Positions 1 through 7,636 of a stretch of DNA of 34,801 nt are shown here, in pieces; within the stretch, counting starts at the first letter, position 1, and each line of letters starts with the position of its first letter. Source of the stretch: JBOGZD01 sp050697155 (lineage in GTDB: Bacteria > Actinomycetota > Thermoleophilia > Solirubrobacterales > 70-9); NCBI GenBank assembly GCA_050697155.1, contig JBOGZD010000015.1, positions 1 through 34,801 of the forward strand. The letters are read 5' to 3'. A program made the position numbers and the translations under genes. The notes below the pieces were generated by a model. It saw only the letters and a list, made by a program, of their open reading frames with translations. It had not been told where the DNA came from and searched no databases.

Positions 1-366
1 GCGCTGGCCGGCGCCCCCGCGACCGGCGGCCCGGCGGCGCCGGGCCCGGGGACAGCGGAGCCGAACACCGGCGGCGGGAACCCGACGTCACCCGGCACGG
101 GGACCACCGCGAGCGAGGGAACGCTCGGCGGGACGGTCGGCGATCTCGAGAACGCCGCCGAGGGCCTCGGCCTCGACCTGCCTCTGCAGGAGGCGACCGA
201 CCCGATCACCGAGCCGCTCGACCAGAACCTCAACGACGCCCTCAACAACATCGGCGGACTGCTCGGCAACCCGCAGCTGGGCGACCAGGTGGACCAGGGC
301 CTCAAGAGCGTCACCGGCGGGCTGCTCGGCCCCGGCGGCGCCACCGATCAGCTGCTGAATCCGTAG
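1..366 (+). CDS. C-terminal part of a Gly/Pro-rich hypothetical protein
   Basis: An open frame runs from the first base to a TAG at 364-366 and gives the last 121 residues of a protein whose start lies outside the window. The first 40 or so residues are low-complexity Gly, Pro, Ala and Thr. The rest is more ordered, rich in Leu, Asp, Asn and Gly, with repeated GGLLG-type segments (around residues 92-95 and 113-117) that look amphipathic. I do not recognise a family. The composition (Gly/Pro linker followed by a Leu/Gly/Asn-rich acidic tail) resembles secreted or cell-surface proteins, but no signal peptide can be checked because the N terminus is missing. It converges with the hydrolase at 374-1114, with only 7 bases between the stop codons. 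Confidence 0.6.
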   Translation, partial: ALAGAPATGGPAAPGPGTAEPNTGGGNPTSPGTGTTASEGTLGGTVGDLENAAEGLGLDLPLQEATDPITEPLDQNLNDALNNIGGLLGNPQLGDQVDQGLKSVTGGLLGPGGATDQLLNP

Positions 367-367
367 T

Positions 368-382
368 CGTCGCTCAGCGACG
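368..382. terminator. Small dyad between convergent genes
   Basis: Arms CGTCGCT (368-374) and AGCGACG (376-382) form a perfect dyad around one base; as RNA it would fold as a 5-bp stem (CGTCG/CGACG) with a 5-nt loop. It sits between two convergent stop codons and overlaps the hydrolase stop. There is no T-run, so a bidirectional terminator role is only a guess. Confidence 0.25.
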
Positions 383-1114
383 CCGGGGCAGGCTGCGCGC
401 GAGCCAGCGCAGGGCGATGCCCTGGAGCTCGGGGTCGTGTTGGGCGGAGCGGTGATGCCCGCCGGGCAGCACGATCAGCTTCTTCGCCGGCGTGGTCGCC
501 CGGCGGTGGAGCTCGCGCGAGGACTCGGCCGGGATCCGCTCGTCGCCGTCGGCGTGGATCAGCAGCAGCGGCCGCTCGCCGATCAGCTCGACAGCCTCGC
601 GCAGATCGTGCTCGCCCAGCCACGCCCGCAGGTCTGCGCGCGCCTCGGGCCCGGCCCTGAACTCGAGCGTGTCGTCGCGGAGGCCGCGCAGCAGGTGCTG
701 CTCGCTGGCGGGGCAGATCGCCACCACCCCCGCGATCGCGCCCGAGGTCGCCGCAGCGTGGATGGCGACAAACCCGCCCATGCTCGAGCCGCGGATGCAG
801 ACCCGGCCGGCGTCGACCTCGGGACGATCGGCGAGGAAGCGGGCCATCACCGCGGCGTCGGACACGGCCCGCGGCGACATCTCGTCGTCCGAGGCGCCGT
901 GGCCGCGCTGGTCGTAGGCGAGCGCGGCCCAGCCGGCCGCCGCGCAGGCGCGGCCGAAGTCGCCGTGGTTCTCCTTCTGCGAGCCGGCGCCGTGGACGAT
1001 CACCATCCCCGGCCACGGCGGCTCCCGCTTGCGCGGAAGCCAGACGAGGTACGGGCGTCCCTCGTGCACGCCGCGCTCCGCCGGCTTCCCCGGCGAGGGG
1101 AGGGTCTGCGCCAT
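374..1114 (-). CDS. Alpha/beta hydrolase (dienelactone hydrolase/peptidase S9-like)
   Basis: The 246-residue protein has the alpha/beta hydrolase catalytic layout: an HG oxyanion motif at H41-G42 (VIVHGAGS), the nucleophile elbow GSSMGG with Ser111, an acid residue in HADGDERIP, and a C-terminal His in LPGGHHRS. This is the shape of single-domain serine hydrolases of the dienelactone hydrolase or prolyl-oligopeptidase-like type; the substrate cannot be read from the sequence. There is no signal peptide, so it is probably cytoplasmic. The start is the ATG whose complement is 1112-1114, giving MAQTLPSPG. An open frame continues upstream but runs antisense through lysA-hom and is not credible. 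It is transcribed divergently from lysA with a gap of only about 20 bases. Confidence 0.85.
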   Translation of the reverse strand: MAQTLPSPGKPAERGVHEGRPYLVWLPRKREPPWPGMVIVHGAGSQKENHGDFGRACAAAGWAALAYDQRGHGASDDEMSPRAVSDAAVMARFLADRPEVDAGRVCIRGSSMGGFVAIHAAATSGAIAGVVAICPASEQHLLRGLRDDTLEFRAGPEARADLRAWLGEHDLREAVELIGERPLLLIHADGDERIPAESSRELHRRATTPAKKLIVLPGGHHRSAQHDPELQGIALRWLARSLPRRR

Positions 1115-1119
1115 GCCGG

Positions 1120-1126
1120 GATAATG
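1120..1126. promoter_or_regulatory. Candidate shared, nearly symmetric -10 element for hydrolase and lysA
   Basis: Only about 21 bases separate the hydrolase ATG (minus, 1114) from the lysA ATG (1136). They contain GATAAT on the plus strand (1120-1125) and CATTAT on the minus strand (complement of 1121-1126), both close to the -10 consensus. On the minus strand the gap to the ATG is 6 bases, which suits a leaderless transcript; on the plus strand it is 10 bases. No good -35 is visible either way. Confidence 0.35.
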
Positions 1127-1135
1127 ACCGGCCCC

Positions 1136-2446
1136 ATGACGCGACCAACCGCAGCAGCAGCGAACCCGATCGAGGGCTCGGCCGTCTACCCGCTGGGCAG
1201 TCGGGTCAACGAGGCCGGCCGGCTGGTGATCGCCGGCTGCGACGTGGTCGAGGTTGCGCGGGAGTTCGGCACCCCTGCCTACATCTATGCGGAGGACGAC
1301 ATCCGCGCTCGCGCCCGCGCCTACCTCGACGCGTTCGCAGCCCGCAGCGACGACTTCGAGGTCCTGTTCGCGAGCAAGGCGGCGCCGTTCACCGCCGCCT
1401 ACCGGGTCTGCGCCGAGGCGGGGCTCTCGGCCGACGTCGCCTCGGGCGGGGAGCTGCACATGGCCCTGCGGGCCGGCTTCGACCCGGCGCGCATCCACCT
1501 GCACGGCAACAACAAGACCGAGGCGGAGCTGAGGCTCGCGGTCGAGGCCGGCGTCGGCCACGTGATCTGCGACTCGTTCGCCGAGATCGAGCGCCTCGAC
1601 GCGATCCTCGATCGCCCGCAGGAGGTGCTGATCCGGGTCACCCCGGGGATCAGGGCCGAAACCCACTCCTACATCCAGACCGGCCAGCTCGACTCGAAGT
1701 TCGGCTTCGGGCTCGAGGACGGGCTGGCGAGGCGCGCGATCGAGGCCGTGCGGGGGTCGCGCCACCTGCGCCTGGTCGGCGTCCATGCCCACATCGGCTC
1801 GCAGATCTTCGAGCTCGAGCCCTACGTGAAGGCGATCGAGGCGCTCGCAGTGCTGGCCGCGACGGACGGGGACTGGTGCCGCCTGCTCAACGTCGGCGGT
1901 GGGCTCGGGATCGCCTACACCGCCGAGGACGAGCCGCCCTCGATCGAGGCCTACGTCGACGTCAAGGTGCGCGGCGTACGGCGGGTGTTCGACCCGGTCC
2001 CTCGGATCCTGGTCGAGCCCGGGCGGTCGCTGGTCGGCAACGCCGGAGTCACCGCCTACACGGTCGGCACGGTGAAGGAGATCCCCGGCGTTCGCACCTA
2101 CGTCGCCGTCGACGGCGGGATGTCGGACAACCTGCGCCCGATGCTCTACGGCTCGCGTTATGAGGCCGCGATCGCCGACCGCGCCGCCGAGGTCCCCGAC
2201 ACCGCGGTGACGATCGCGGGGATGCACTGCGAGTCCGGCGACGTGATCGTCCGCGAGGCGACGCTCGCGGCGCCCAGGGCGGGCGACGTCCTGGTCACCC
2301 CGGCCACCGGCGCCTACGGCTACGCGATGGCCAACAACTACAACGGCGTCCCCCGGCCGCCGGTCGTCTTCTGCCGCGACGGCGACGCCCGCTTGGTCGT
2401 CCGCGGCGAGACCTACGAGGACCTGGTGGCGCGGGATGTGGACTAG
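1136..2446 (+). CDS. lysA: Diaminopimelate decarboxylase
   Basis: LysA decarboxylates meso-diaminopimelate to L-lysine, the last step of lysine synthesis, using pyridoxal phosphate. The 436-residue protein has the fold type III (alanine racemase-like) barrel with the PLP lysine at K81 (FASKAAPF), the glycine-rich phosphate site LLNVGGGLGI, and the active-site CESGD motif at residues 365-369. It has full family length. I chose ATG 1136 over the in-frame ATG at 1124 because the shorter form matches the usual N terminus, but neither has a convincing Shine-Dalgarno sequence. It opens a lysA-hom-thrC aspartate-family cluster, an arrangement common in Actinobacteria. Confidence 0.96.
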   Translation: MTRPTAAAANPIEGSAVYPLGSRVNEAGRLVIAGCDVVEVAREFGTPAYIYAEDDIRARARAYLDAFAARSDDFEVLFASKAAPFTAAYRVCAEAGLSADVASGGELHMALRAGFDPARIHLHGNNKTEAELRLAVEAGVGHVICDSFAEIERLDAILDRPQEVLIRVTPGIRAETHSYIQTGQLDSKFGFGLEDGLARRAIEAVRGSRHLRLVGVHAHIGSQIFELEPYVKAIEALAVLAATDGDWCRLLNVGGGLGIAYTAEDEPPSIEAYVDVKVRGVRRVFDPVPRILVEPGRSLVGNAGVTAYTVGTVKEIPGVRTYVAVDGGMSDNLRPMLYGSRYEAAIADRAAEVPDTAVTIAGMHCESGDVIVREATLAAPRAGDVLVTPATGAYGYAMANNYNGVPRPPVVFCRDGDARLVVRGETYEDLVARDVD

Positions 2447-2452
2447 GAACGA

Positions 2453-2480
2453 GTTGCTCGTTGCTCGTTGCTCGTTGCTC
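2453..2480 (+). repeat. Heptanucleotide tandem repeat GTTGCTC x4
   Basis: Four perfect head-to-tail copies of GTTGCTC fill most of the 39-base lysA-hom spacer, ending 5 bases before the hom ATG. A TTG inside the repeat (2468) would let hom be read with a longer N terminus, but repeat-encoded residues are unlikely to be real. This has the form of a short tandemly repeated repetitive (STRR) sequence, and it occupies the place of the hom ribosome-binding site. Confidence 0.85.
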
Positions 2481-2485
2481 TGGCG

Positions 2486-3709
2486 ATGACCGATGCCGCT
2501 CGGATAGGACTCCTCGGCTTGGGGACGGTGGGTGGCGCGTTCCGCGACCTGCTCGGCGAGCGCGCCGATGCGATCGCCGGCGCCTCCGGGCGCCGGCCCG
2601 AGATCGCCGGCATCTTGCGCCGCTCCGAGGGCGACTTCGACCAGATCCTCGAGGCGAGCGAGATCGTCGTCGAGCTGATCGGCGGCACCGACCCGGCGCG
2701 GGAATACGTGCTGCGGGCGCTGGGCGCCGGGCGCCACGTGGTCACCGCCAACAAGCAGCTGATCGCTCAGCACGGCGACGAGCTGTTCGACGCCGCCCGC
2801 GAGTCCGGGGTGCAACTCCGCTTCGAGGCGGCGGTCGCCGGGGTGGTGCCGGTGATCAGGGTGATCCAGGAGAGCCTGGCGGCGACCGAGATCGAGAAGG
2901 TGTTCGGGATCGTCAACGGAACGACCAACTACATCCTCACCGAGATGGCGAACACCGGGGCGTCCTACGAAGACGCGCTGGGCCGGGCCCAGGAGCTCGG
3001 CTACGCCGAGGCCGACCCCTCCGACGACGTCGGCGGCGCGGACGCCGCCGCGAAGATGGCGATCCTCGCTCGGCTCGCGTTCCACACCCCGGTCGCCTTC
3101 GAGGAAGTCGGCTACGAGGGGATCACCGAGATCCGGCCCGACGACCTCGCCTACGCGAAGGAGCTCGGGCTGTCGTTGAAGCTGCTCGGCGTGGCCGAGC
3201 GCCGCGACGGCGGGATCAGCGTTCGCGTCTTTCCCTGCTTTCTCTACCGCGGTCATCCGCTGGCCCCGGTGGAGGGCCCGTTCAACGCGGTCATGGTCGA
3301 GGCGCCGGCGATCACCGAGATCACGATGTCGGGCCCCGGGGCCGGCGGTCAAGAGACGGCCACGGCGGTGCTCGGGGACCTGGTCTCGATCCTCGCCGGG
3401 CGGGCGCCCGTGCACGAGCCGCGCGCACGGCTGGAGGTCGTCGGCGACGTCGTCTCCTCCTTCTACCTGCACCTCGAGGTCGCCGACCGCCCCGGCGTGC
3501 TCGCCCAGGTCGCCGAGGTGCTGGGCCGCAACGAGGTCTCGGTGTTGAGCGTCGTCCAGCGCGGGCTCGGCGACGACGCCCGGCTGGTAATGGTCATGCA
3601 CCAGGGCCCCGAGGCCCGCTTCTACAGCGCGCTCGAGGAGATCGCGAAGCTCGATTTCGTCCGCTCGGCCCCGCGCGCGATTCGGGTGATCGAGGAGGAG
3701 TTTGTCTGA
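2486..3709 (+). CDS. hom: Homoserine dehydrogenase (with C-terminal ACT domain)
   Basis: Hom reduces aspartate semialdehyde to homoserine with NAD(P)H, at the branch to threonine, methionine and isoleucine. The 407-residue protein starts with a Rossmann nucleotide site GLGTVG (residues 11-16), continues with the conserved VTANKQLIA segment and the central catalytic domain (FGIVNGTTNYILTEM, GYAEADPSDDVGGADAAAK), and ends with an ACT domain from about residue 320 (HLEVADRPGVLAQVAEVL). ACT domains in this family usually mediate threonine feedback. The start is ATG 2486; an upstream TTG lies in the tandem repeat. The stop TGA at 3707-3709 abuts the next heptamer repeat, and thrC follows. Confidence 0.96.
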   Translation: MTDAARIGLLGLGTVGGAFRDLLGERADAIAGASGRRPEIAGILRRSEGDFDQILEASEIVVELIGGTDPAREYVLRALGAGRHVVTANKQLIAQHGDELFDAARESGVQLRFEAAVAGVVPVIRVIQESLAATEIEKVFGIVNGTTNYILTEMANTGASYEDALGRAQELGYAEADPSDDVGGADAAAKMAILARLAFHTPVAFEEVGYEGITEIRPDDLAYAKELGLSLKLLGVAERRDGGISVRVFPCFLYRGHPLAPVEGPFNAVMVEAPAITEITMSGPGAGGQETATAVLGDLVSILAGRAPVHEPRARLEVVGDVVSSFYLHLEVADRPGVLAQVAEVLGRNEVSVLSVVQRGLGDDARLVMVMHQGPEARFYSALEEIAKLDFVRSAPRAIRVIEEEFV

Positions 3710-3736
3710 GTCGCCAGTCGCCAGTCGCCAGTCGCC
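3709..3736 (+). repeat. Heptanucleotide tandem repeat AGTCGCC x4
   Basis: Four perfect copies of AGTCGCC, then a degenerate fifth (GGTCGCG), lie directly after the hom stop codon and before thrC. The unit differs from the repeat on the other side of hom, but the 7-bp period, copy number and placement are the same. Reading thrC from the upstream TTG at 3702 would translate the repeat, so I use the ATG at 3759. Confidence 0.85.
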
Positions 3737-3758
3737 GGTCGCGCGCGGGGATCGCGCG

Positions 3759-4796
3759 ATGAGCCCGCTGCCCCTCATAGAGCGCTATCGGGACTCGCTG
3801 CCGCTCGAGCCCGACGACCCGGTCGTCAGCCTCGACGAGGGATCCACACCGCTGATCGAGGCGCCGGTGATCTCCGAGGTGGTCGGGGCGCGCGTGTGGC
3901 TGAAGCTCGAGGGGGCGAACCCGACCGGCAGCTTCAAGGACCGAGGGATGACGGTGGCGGTCTCGCGGGCCAAGGGCGCCGGGGCCGAGGCGGTGATCTG
4001 CGCCTCGACCGGCAACACCGCCGCCAGCGCGGCCGCCTACGCGGCCCGGGGCGGGCTGCGCGGGGCGGTGATCGTCCCCGAGGGCAAGATCGCGATCGGC
4101 AAGCTCGCCCAGGCGCTGATCAGCGGTGCCCGGGTGATCGCGCTGCGAGGAACCTTCGACCGGGCGCTGGAGATCGTTCGCGCTCTCGCCGAGCGGCATC
4201 CGGTGGAGCTCGTCAACTCGGTCAACCCCTACCGGATCGAGGGCCAGAAGACGGCCGCGTTCGAGGTGCTAGACGAGCTGGGCGAGCCGCCGGACGCGCT
4301 GGCGATCCCGGTCGGCAACGCCGGCAACGTGACCGCGTGGTGGCGGGGCTTCAACGAGCGCGACGCGAAGCCGCTGCTGTACGGGTTCCAGGCCGAGGGC
4401 GCCGCGCCGCTGGTCACCGGCGCGCCGGTGCCCGAGCCCGAGACGGTCGCCTCGGCGATCCGGATCGGCAACCCGGCCCGCTGGGAGGAGGCGATGGCCG
4501 CCTTCACCTCCTCCCGGGGGAGGGTCGAGGCGGTCTCCGACGAGCAGATCCTCGATGCCTACCGGCTGCTGGCGACCCGCGAGGGAGTCTTCTGCGAGCC
4601 GGCGTCGGCGGCGTCGATCGCGGGCCTCCTCGCCCACGGGCTGCCGGCCCCAGGCGGAGCGCCGGCGCCCGGGTCGGTGGTCTGCGTGCTCACGGGCCAC
4701 GGGCTCAAGGACCCGGACACGGCGCTCGGCACGGCGCCGGCGGTGATTGGCTGCGAGGCCAAGATCGATGCGGTCGAACGTGCCGTGTTCGACTAG
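3759..4796 (+). CDS. thrC: Threonine synthase
   Basis: ThrC converts O-phosphohomoserine to threonine using PLP. The 345-residue protein has the fold type II signature with PLP lysine K60 (NPTGSFKDRGM), the substrate loop ASTGNTAASAAAYAAR, and the phosphate-binding glycine segment IPVGNAGN. The length fits the short bacterial class. It is third in the lysA-hom-thrC cluster. Homoserine kinase (thrB), which would supply its substrate and often follows thrC in Actinobacteria, is not here; the next gene is a diguanylate cyclase. The ATG at 3759 is preceded by a weak GCGGGG; a TTG at 3702, overlapping hom, is the alternative. Confidence 0.95.
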   Translation: MSPLPLIERYRDSLPLEPDDPVVSLDEGSTPLIEAPVISEVVGARVWLKLEGANPTGSFKDRGMTVAVSRAKGAGAEAVICASTGNTAASAAAYAARGGLRGAVIVPEGKIAIGKLAQALISGARVIALRGTFDRALEIVRALAERHPVELVNSVNPYRIEGQKTAAFEVLDELGEPPDALAIPVGNAGNVTAWWRGFNERDAKPLLYGFQAEGAAPLVTGAPVPEPETVASAIRIGNPARWEEAMAAFTSSRGRVEAVSDEQILDAYRLLATREGVFCEPASAASIAGLLAHGLPAPGGAPAPGSVVCVLTGHGLKDPDTALGTAPAVIGCEAKIDAVERAVFD

Positions 4797-4865
4797 ACGA
4801 ACCGTCCAAGCTCATCGCGGCTAACCCGGACGCGGTAAACCGCTTCGCCGAGCCGATTCCGAGCC

Positions 4866-4871
4866 TAGAAT
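4866..4871 (+). promoter_or_regulatory. Candidate -10 element for the diguanylate cyclase gene
   Basis: TAGAAT matches the actinobacterial TANNNT pattern and lies 13 bases before the ATG at 4885. No clear -35 is visible. A short dyad GCGGT-AA-ACCGC lies about 23 bases upstream (4832-4843). Transcription from here would leave only a few untranslated bases. Confidence 0.4.
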
Positions 4872-4884
4872 CGAGCCGGCACCA

Positions 4885-6297
4885 ATGGGGGCTATCGACT
4901 TGGCATTCGCCGGGGGGCTCATCGCGCTGGCGACGCTTGCGCTCGCGCTGATCGTCGGCCGCCAGCGCACGACGCTGCGCCGCTACCGGATGCTGTGGGA
5001 GAACCTGCCCGCCAGCGCGGTCGGCCTGGTCGACCGCAAGCTGCGCGTGAGGCTGCTCGCCGGCCAGGGCCTGCGCCCGGCCGGATGGACGGCCAAGGAG
5101 GTCGAGGGCAGGGCGCTCGACGAGCTGGTGCCCGAGGCGCTGATGCCGCATTTCCGCGCAGCGCTGCGCGGCGAGACGCGGTCGTTCGAGTATCGGTCCG
5201 CGCGCAGCGGGCGCGAGTACTGGGTCCAGATCGCGCCGGTGACCACCCGCCGGGGCTCGGTCTCGGGCGGGATCGCGATCTGGCTCGACATCACCGATCG
5301 CAGCTGGGTCGAGCGCGAGCTCGGCGGCGACGCGGCCGAGGTCGACGCCGTCGCCGAGGCGACCCGCCTGCTGGCGCGCAGCAACGACCCGCGGTCGGCG
5401 CGGGTGGCGGTGTGCGAGGGCGCCCGCCAGGTCGCCGACGCGCCGATCGCGGCCCTGTTCGAGCCCGGCCCCAGCGGCTCGGGAGGGCTGATCGCGAAGG
5501 CTGCCGTCGGAGCGGAGCTCGCGGGGATGACCCTGCCGCTCCAGCGCGACTCGGCCGCGGCTCGCGCCTTCGCGCGCGCCGAGGACTCGTTCGTCAGTCG
5601 GGCCGAGCAGGGAGCCGAGACCGACCGTGAGTTCCTGCGCAGGGCGCGGGCCCGCTCGGTGCTCTGGCACCCGGTCGTCCGCGACCGCGCGGCGATCGGC
5701 GTGCTGGCGATCGCCTGGCAGGAGCAGATCGACACGGTGCCGCTGCGGCTCTCCGCCCTGGTCGACCTGCTGGGCGCCGAGGCGGCGGTGGCAATCGGGC
5801 GCGCCGACATCCTCGGCCACCTCGAGCACATGGCCCGCACCGACGACCTCACCGGCCTCCCCAACCGCCGCTACTGGGAGGAGCAGCTGCCGAAGGAGCT
5901 CGCGCGCTCGTGGCGCGAGGAGCGCCCGGTCTGCGTCGCGATGCTCGACCTCGACCGCTTCAAGGACTACAACGACCGCCGCGGCCACCAATCCGGGGAT
6001 CGGCTTCTGCGCGAGGCGGCCGCCCGCTGGCGCGCGGCGCTGCGCCCCTACGACGTCGTCGCCCGTTACGGGGGCGAGGAGTTCGCGCTGATCCTCCCCG
6101 GCTGCGCGATGCACCAGGCCTACGCTCTGGTCGAGCGCCTCCGCGCCCAGACGCCCGAGCGCGAGTCGTGCTCGGCGGGAATCGCCGAGTGGGACGGCCA
6201 CGAGGCCGCCGAGGCCCTGGTCGGCCGCGCCGACGCCGCCCTGTACCGCGCCAAGCGCGCCGGGCGGGACCGCGCGATCGCGGCTTCGGCGGTGTAG
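4885..6297 (+). CDS. Membrane-anchored PAS-GAF-GGDEF diguanylate cyclase
   Basis: The 470-residue protein is predicted to make cyclic di-GMP from two GTP. An N-terminal transmembrane helix (about residues 5-25) is followed by a PAS-like domain (about 35-140, ending in WLDITDRS), a GAF-like domain (about 155-300), and a GGDEF domain (about 315-465) opening with DDLTGLPNRRYW. The active-site signature is GGEEF at residues 396-400, a catalytically competent variant. An RxxD allosteric inhibition site (R387-P-Y-D390) lies exactly five residues upstream, so product inhibition is expected. There is no EAL or HD-GYP domain. It follows thrC after 88 bases with its own candidate -10, so it is probably a separate unit. 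The signal sensed by PAS/GAF cannot be read from the sequence. Confidence 0.93.
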   Translation: MGAIDLAFAGGLIALATLALALIVGRQRTTLRRYRMLWENLPASAVGLVDRKLRVRLLAGQGLRPAGWTAKEVEGRALDELVPEALMPHFRAALRGETRSFEYRSARSGREYWVQIAPVTTRRGSVSGGIAIWLDITDRSWVERELGGDAAEVDAVAEATRLLARSNDPRSARVAVCEGARQVADAPIAALFEPGPSGSGGLIAKAAVGAELAGMTLPLQRDSAAARAFARAEDSFVSRAEQGAETDREFLRRARARSVLWHPVVRDRAAIGVLAIAWQEQIDTVPLRLSALVDLLGAEAAVAIGRADILGHLEHMARTDDLTGLPNRRYWEEQLPKELARSWREERPVCVAMLDLDRFKDYNDRRGHQSGDRLLREAAARWRAALRPYDVVARYGGEEFALILPGCAMHQAYALVERLRAQTPERESCSAGIAEWDGHEAAEALVGRADAALYRAKRAGRDRAIAASAV

Positions 6298-6451
6298 GGG
6301 GGCACAGCCGCCGACGTTCGCGGCGCTTCCAGTGGCCGGGTGGTGGCGCCCGCGTTCGGCCCGGCTGGGTAGGGGGCGGGGTCGGCCCCCCAGGCGCCGT
6401 GGTTGGCCTGGGCCGGGGGGCACGCCGAGCGTTTGGGGGATTTGGGGTCAT
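6298..6451 (+). other. G-rich spacer between diguanylate cyclase and comF
   Basis: These 154 bases are strongly G-rich on the plus strand (several GGGG runs). An open frame here continues into comF, but it encodes Arg/Gly/Pro/Trp-rich low-complexity sequence that I do not believe. I see no good promoter or terminator. Confidence 0.4.
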
Positions 6452-7135
6452 ATGCGCCCCTTTTCTCCCAACCGCGGCGGAGGGCTCGCGCGCAACGCGC
6501 TGTCGCTGGTGGCGCCGCCGCGATGTGCGATCTGTGCGGCGGCCTGTGCCTCGGCCGACGCGGTTTGCGCACGATGCGCGCGCGAGCTGCGCGCCGCGCG
6601 CCCCGGGTTCGCCCCCCTACGTGACCAAACCCCGCTTGTCTGGGCCACCACGTATGAGAGGACACCGAGGGCGCTGGTCTCGGCGCTGAAGTTCGCCGGC
6701 CGCCTGGCGCTAGCCGACCTCGCCGCCGAGTCGATTGCCCGGGCGCTCGAGTCGAGCGCGGCCGTCAACCTGTCATCGGCCCGGGACGCCCCCGCCTCGC
6801 CCGCCGCTGTCGTCCCCGTCCCCGCCTCCCCGCTCCGTCGCCGCCTCCGCGGCTTCGACCCCGCCGAGCTGATCGCCACGAGACTCGCGGCGAGGCTCGG
6901 ACTCCCGCTCTCCACCTCCCTCGCGCGAACCCACCACCGCCGCCAGACGGGCCGGTCCCGAGCCGACCGTCTCGCCGACCCACCTCGGATCCGCGTCCGC
7001 GACCCGGTCCCCGCCCGCGGCCTCCTCGTCGACGACGTCCTCACCACCGGCGCCACGCTCACCGCCTGCGCGCGAGCGTTGCGCGCCGCGGGCAGTGACG
7101 ACATCGAAGCCGCCGTCTTCGCCCGCTCGCCGTGA
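6452..7135 (+). CDS. comF: ComF family phosphoribosyltransferase-like protein
   Basis: The 227-residue protein has an N-terminal four-cysteine zinc ribbon (C25-x2-C28, C39-x2-C42, with an extra C32) and a type I phosphoribosyltransferase domain with the PRPP loop VDDVLTTGAT at residues 193-202. ComF proteins are needed for DNA uptake in competent bacteria and interact with the uptake helicase and recombination machinery in studied species; many non-competent bacteria also carry them. A Gly/Arg patch LRRRLRGFDPAELIA matches the family. I chose ATG 6452 because upstream sequence in frame is low-complexity; the segment before it is G-rich and can serve as a ribosome-binding site. It ends 102 bases before hpf, an order seen in many bacteria (comF-hpf-secA). 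Confidence 0.9.
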   Translation: MRPFSPNRGGGLARNALSLVAPPRCAICAAACASADAVCARCARELRAARPGFAPLRDQTPLVWATTYERTPRALVSALKFAGRLALADLAAESIARALESSAAVNLSSARDAPASPAAVVPVPASPLRRRLRGFDPAELIATRLAARLGLPLSTSLARTHHRRQTGRSRADRLADPPRIRVRDPVPARGLLVDDVLTTGATLTACARALRAAGSDDIEAAVFARSP

Positions 7136-7173
7136 GCGGTCGGTAAGGACCCGCTAAGGATTCGCCGAGGCAC

Positions 7174-7202
7174 TTGGCAGCGGGCCGGGCGCGACGTAGC
7201 AT
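7174..7202 (+). promoter_or_regulatory. Promoter of hpf: TTGGCA-17-TAGCAT
   Basis: A -35 element TTGGCA (7174-7179) and a -10 TAGCAT (7197-7202) are separated by exactly 17 bases, close to the consensus for the housekeeping sigma factor. The expected start lies about 30 bases before the hpf GTG, leaving room for the AAGGAGG ribosome-binding site (7227-7233). It could also drive secA. Confidence 0.7.
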
Positions 7203-7237
7203 TAGCTCCGAATACGCAGGCCAGGTAAGGAGGCAGC

Positions 7238-7585
7238 GTGCGGATCGAAGTCCGGGGTCGGAATGTCGAGGTCACCGACGAGCTCCAAGAGGCGGTCCAA
7301 AAGCGCTTCGATCGCATCGGGCGCCAGGTCTCCGACCTGGCGATGCTCGACGTCGAGCTGCGCGAGGAGCGCAACCCCTCGATCGCCGATCGGTTCGTCG
7401 CCGAGGCGACCATCCACCTCAAGGGGGTCACCCTGCACGCCAGCGAGGCGTCGCCGGAGATGCTGCACTCGATCCACGAGGTCGCCGAGGACATGCGCCG
7501 CCAGGTCAAGCGCCACCGCGAAAAGCGCCGCAAGCGCTGGCAGTCGCGGCGGTTCGCCTCCCGCCTGCGCCGCCGCGAAGCCTGA
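7238..7585 (+). CDS. hpf: Ribosome hibernation-promoting factor, short form
   Basis: The 115-residue protein matches the YfiA/HPF N-terminal domain (beta-alpha-beta-beta-beta-alpha), from MRIEVRGRNVEVTDEL to a long basic helix. The family binds the 30S decoding region of idle ribosomes. After residue 90 comes a very basic tail rich in Arg and Lys, and the protein stops there. The C-terminal dimerisation domain of long HPF, the usual form in Gram-positive bacteria, is missing, with no frameshifted remnant visible in the 51 bases before secA. The GTG start has a strong AAGGAGG site 5 bases upstream. It lies between comF and secA, a conserved neighbourhood for this family. Confidence 0.92.
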   Translation: MRIEVRGRNVEVTDELQEAVQKRFDRIGRQVSDLAMLDVELREERNPSIADRFVAEATIHLKGVTLHASEASPEMLHSIHEVAEDMRRQVKRHREKRRKRWQSRRFASRLRRREA

Positions 7586-7636
7586 GCCCGAAAAGGGCCT
7601 CCAGGCGACAGGCGCCCCTGTACCCTCAGTAGCCGA

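Noticed and set aside
2453..3736. Heptamer repeats as a CRISPR-like or coding repeat
   Set aside because: Units are 7 bp with no spacers, too short for CRISPR, and the frames that would translate them start at unlikely TTG codons inside the preceding gene or the repeat itself.
374..3778. A very long minus-strand open frame antisense to lysA and hom
   Set aside because: Only its last 246 codons (the hydrolase, 374-1114) are a gene. The rest mirrors well-conserved lysA and hom coding sequence and reads as Arg/Asp/Gly-rich shadow, which high GC produces routinely.
6332..6451. A longer ComF N terminus from an ATG at 6332
   Set aside because: The extra 40 residues are Arg/Gly/Pro/Trp-rich low complexity from a G-rich spacer, and the zinc ribbon begins at its normal distance from ATG 6452.
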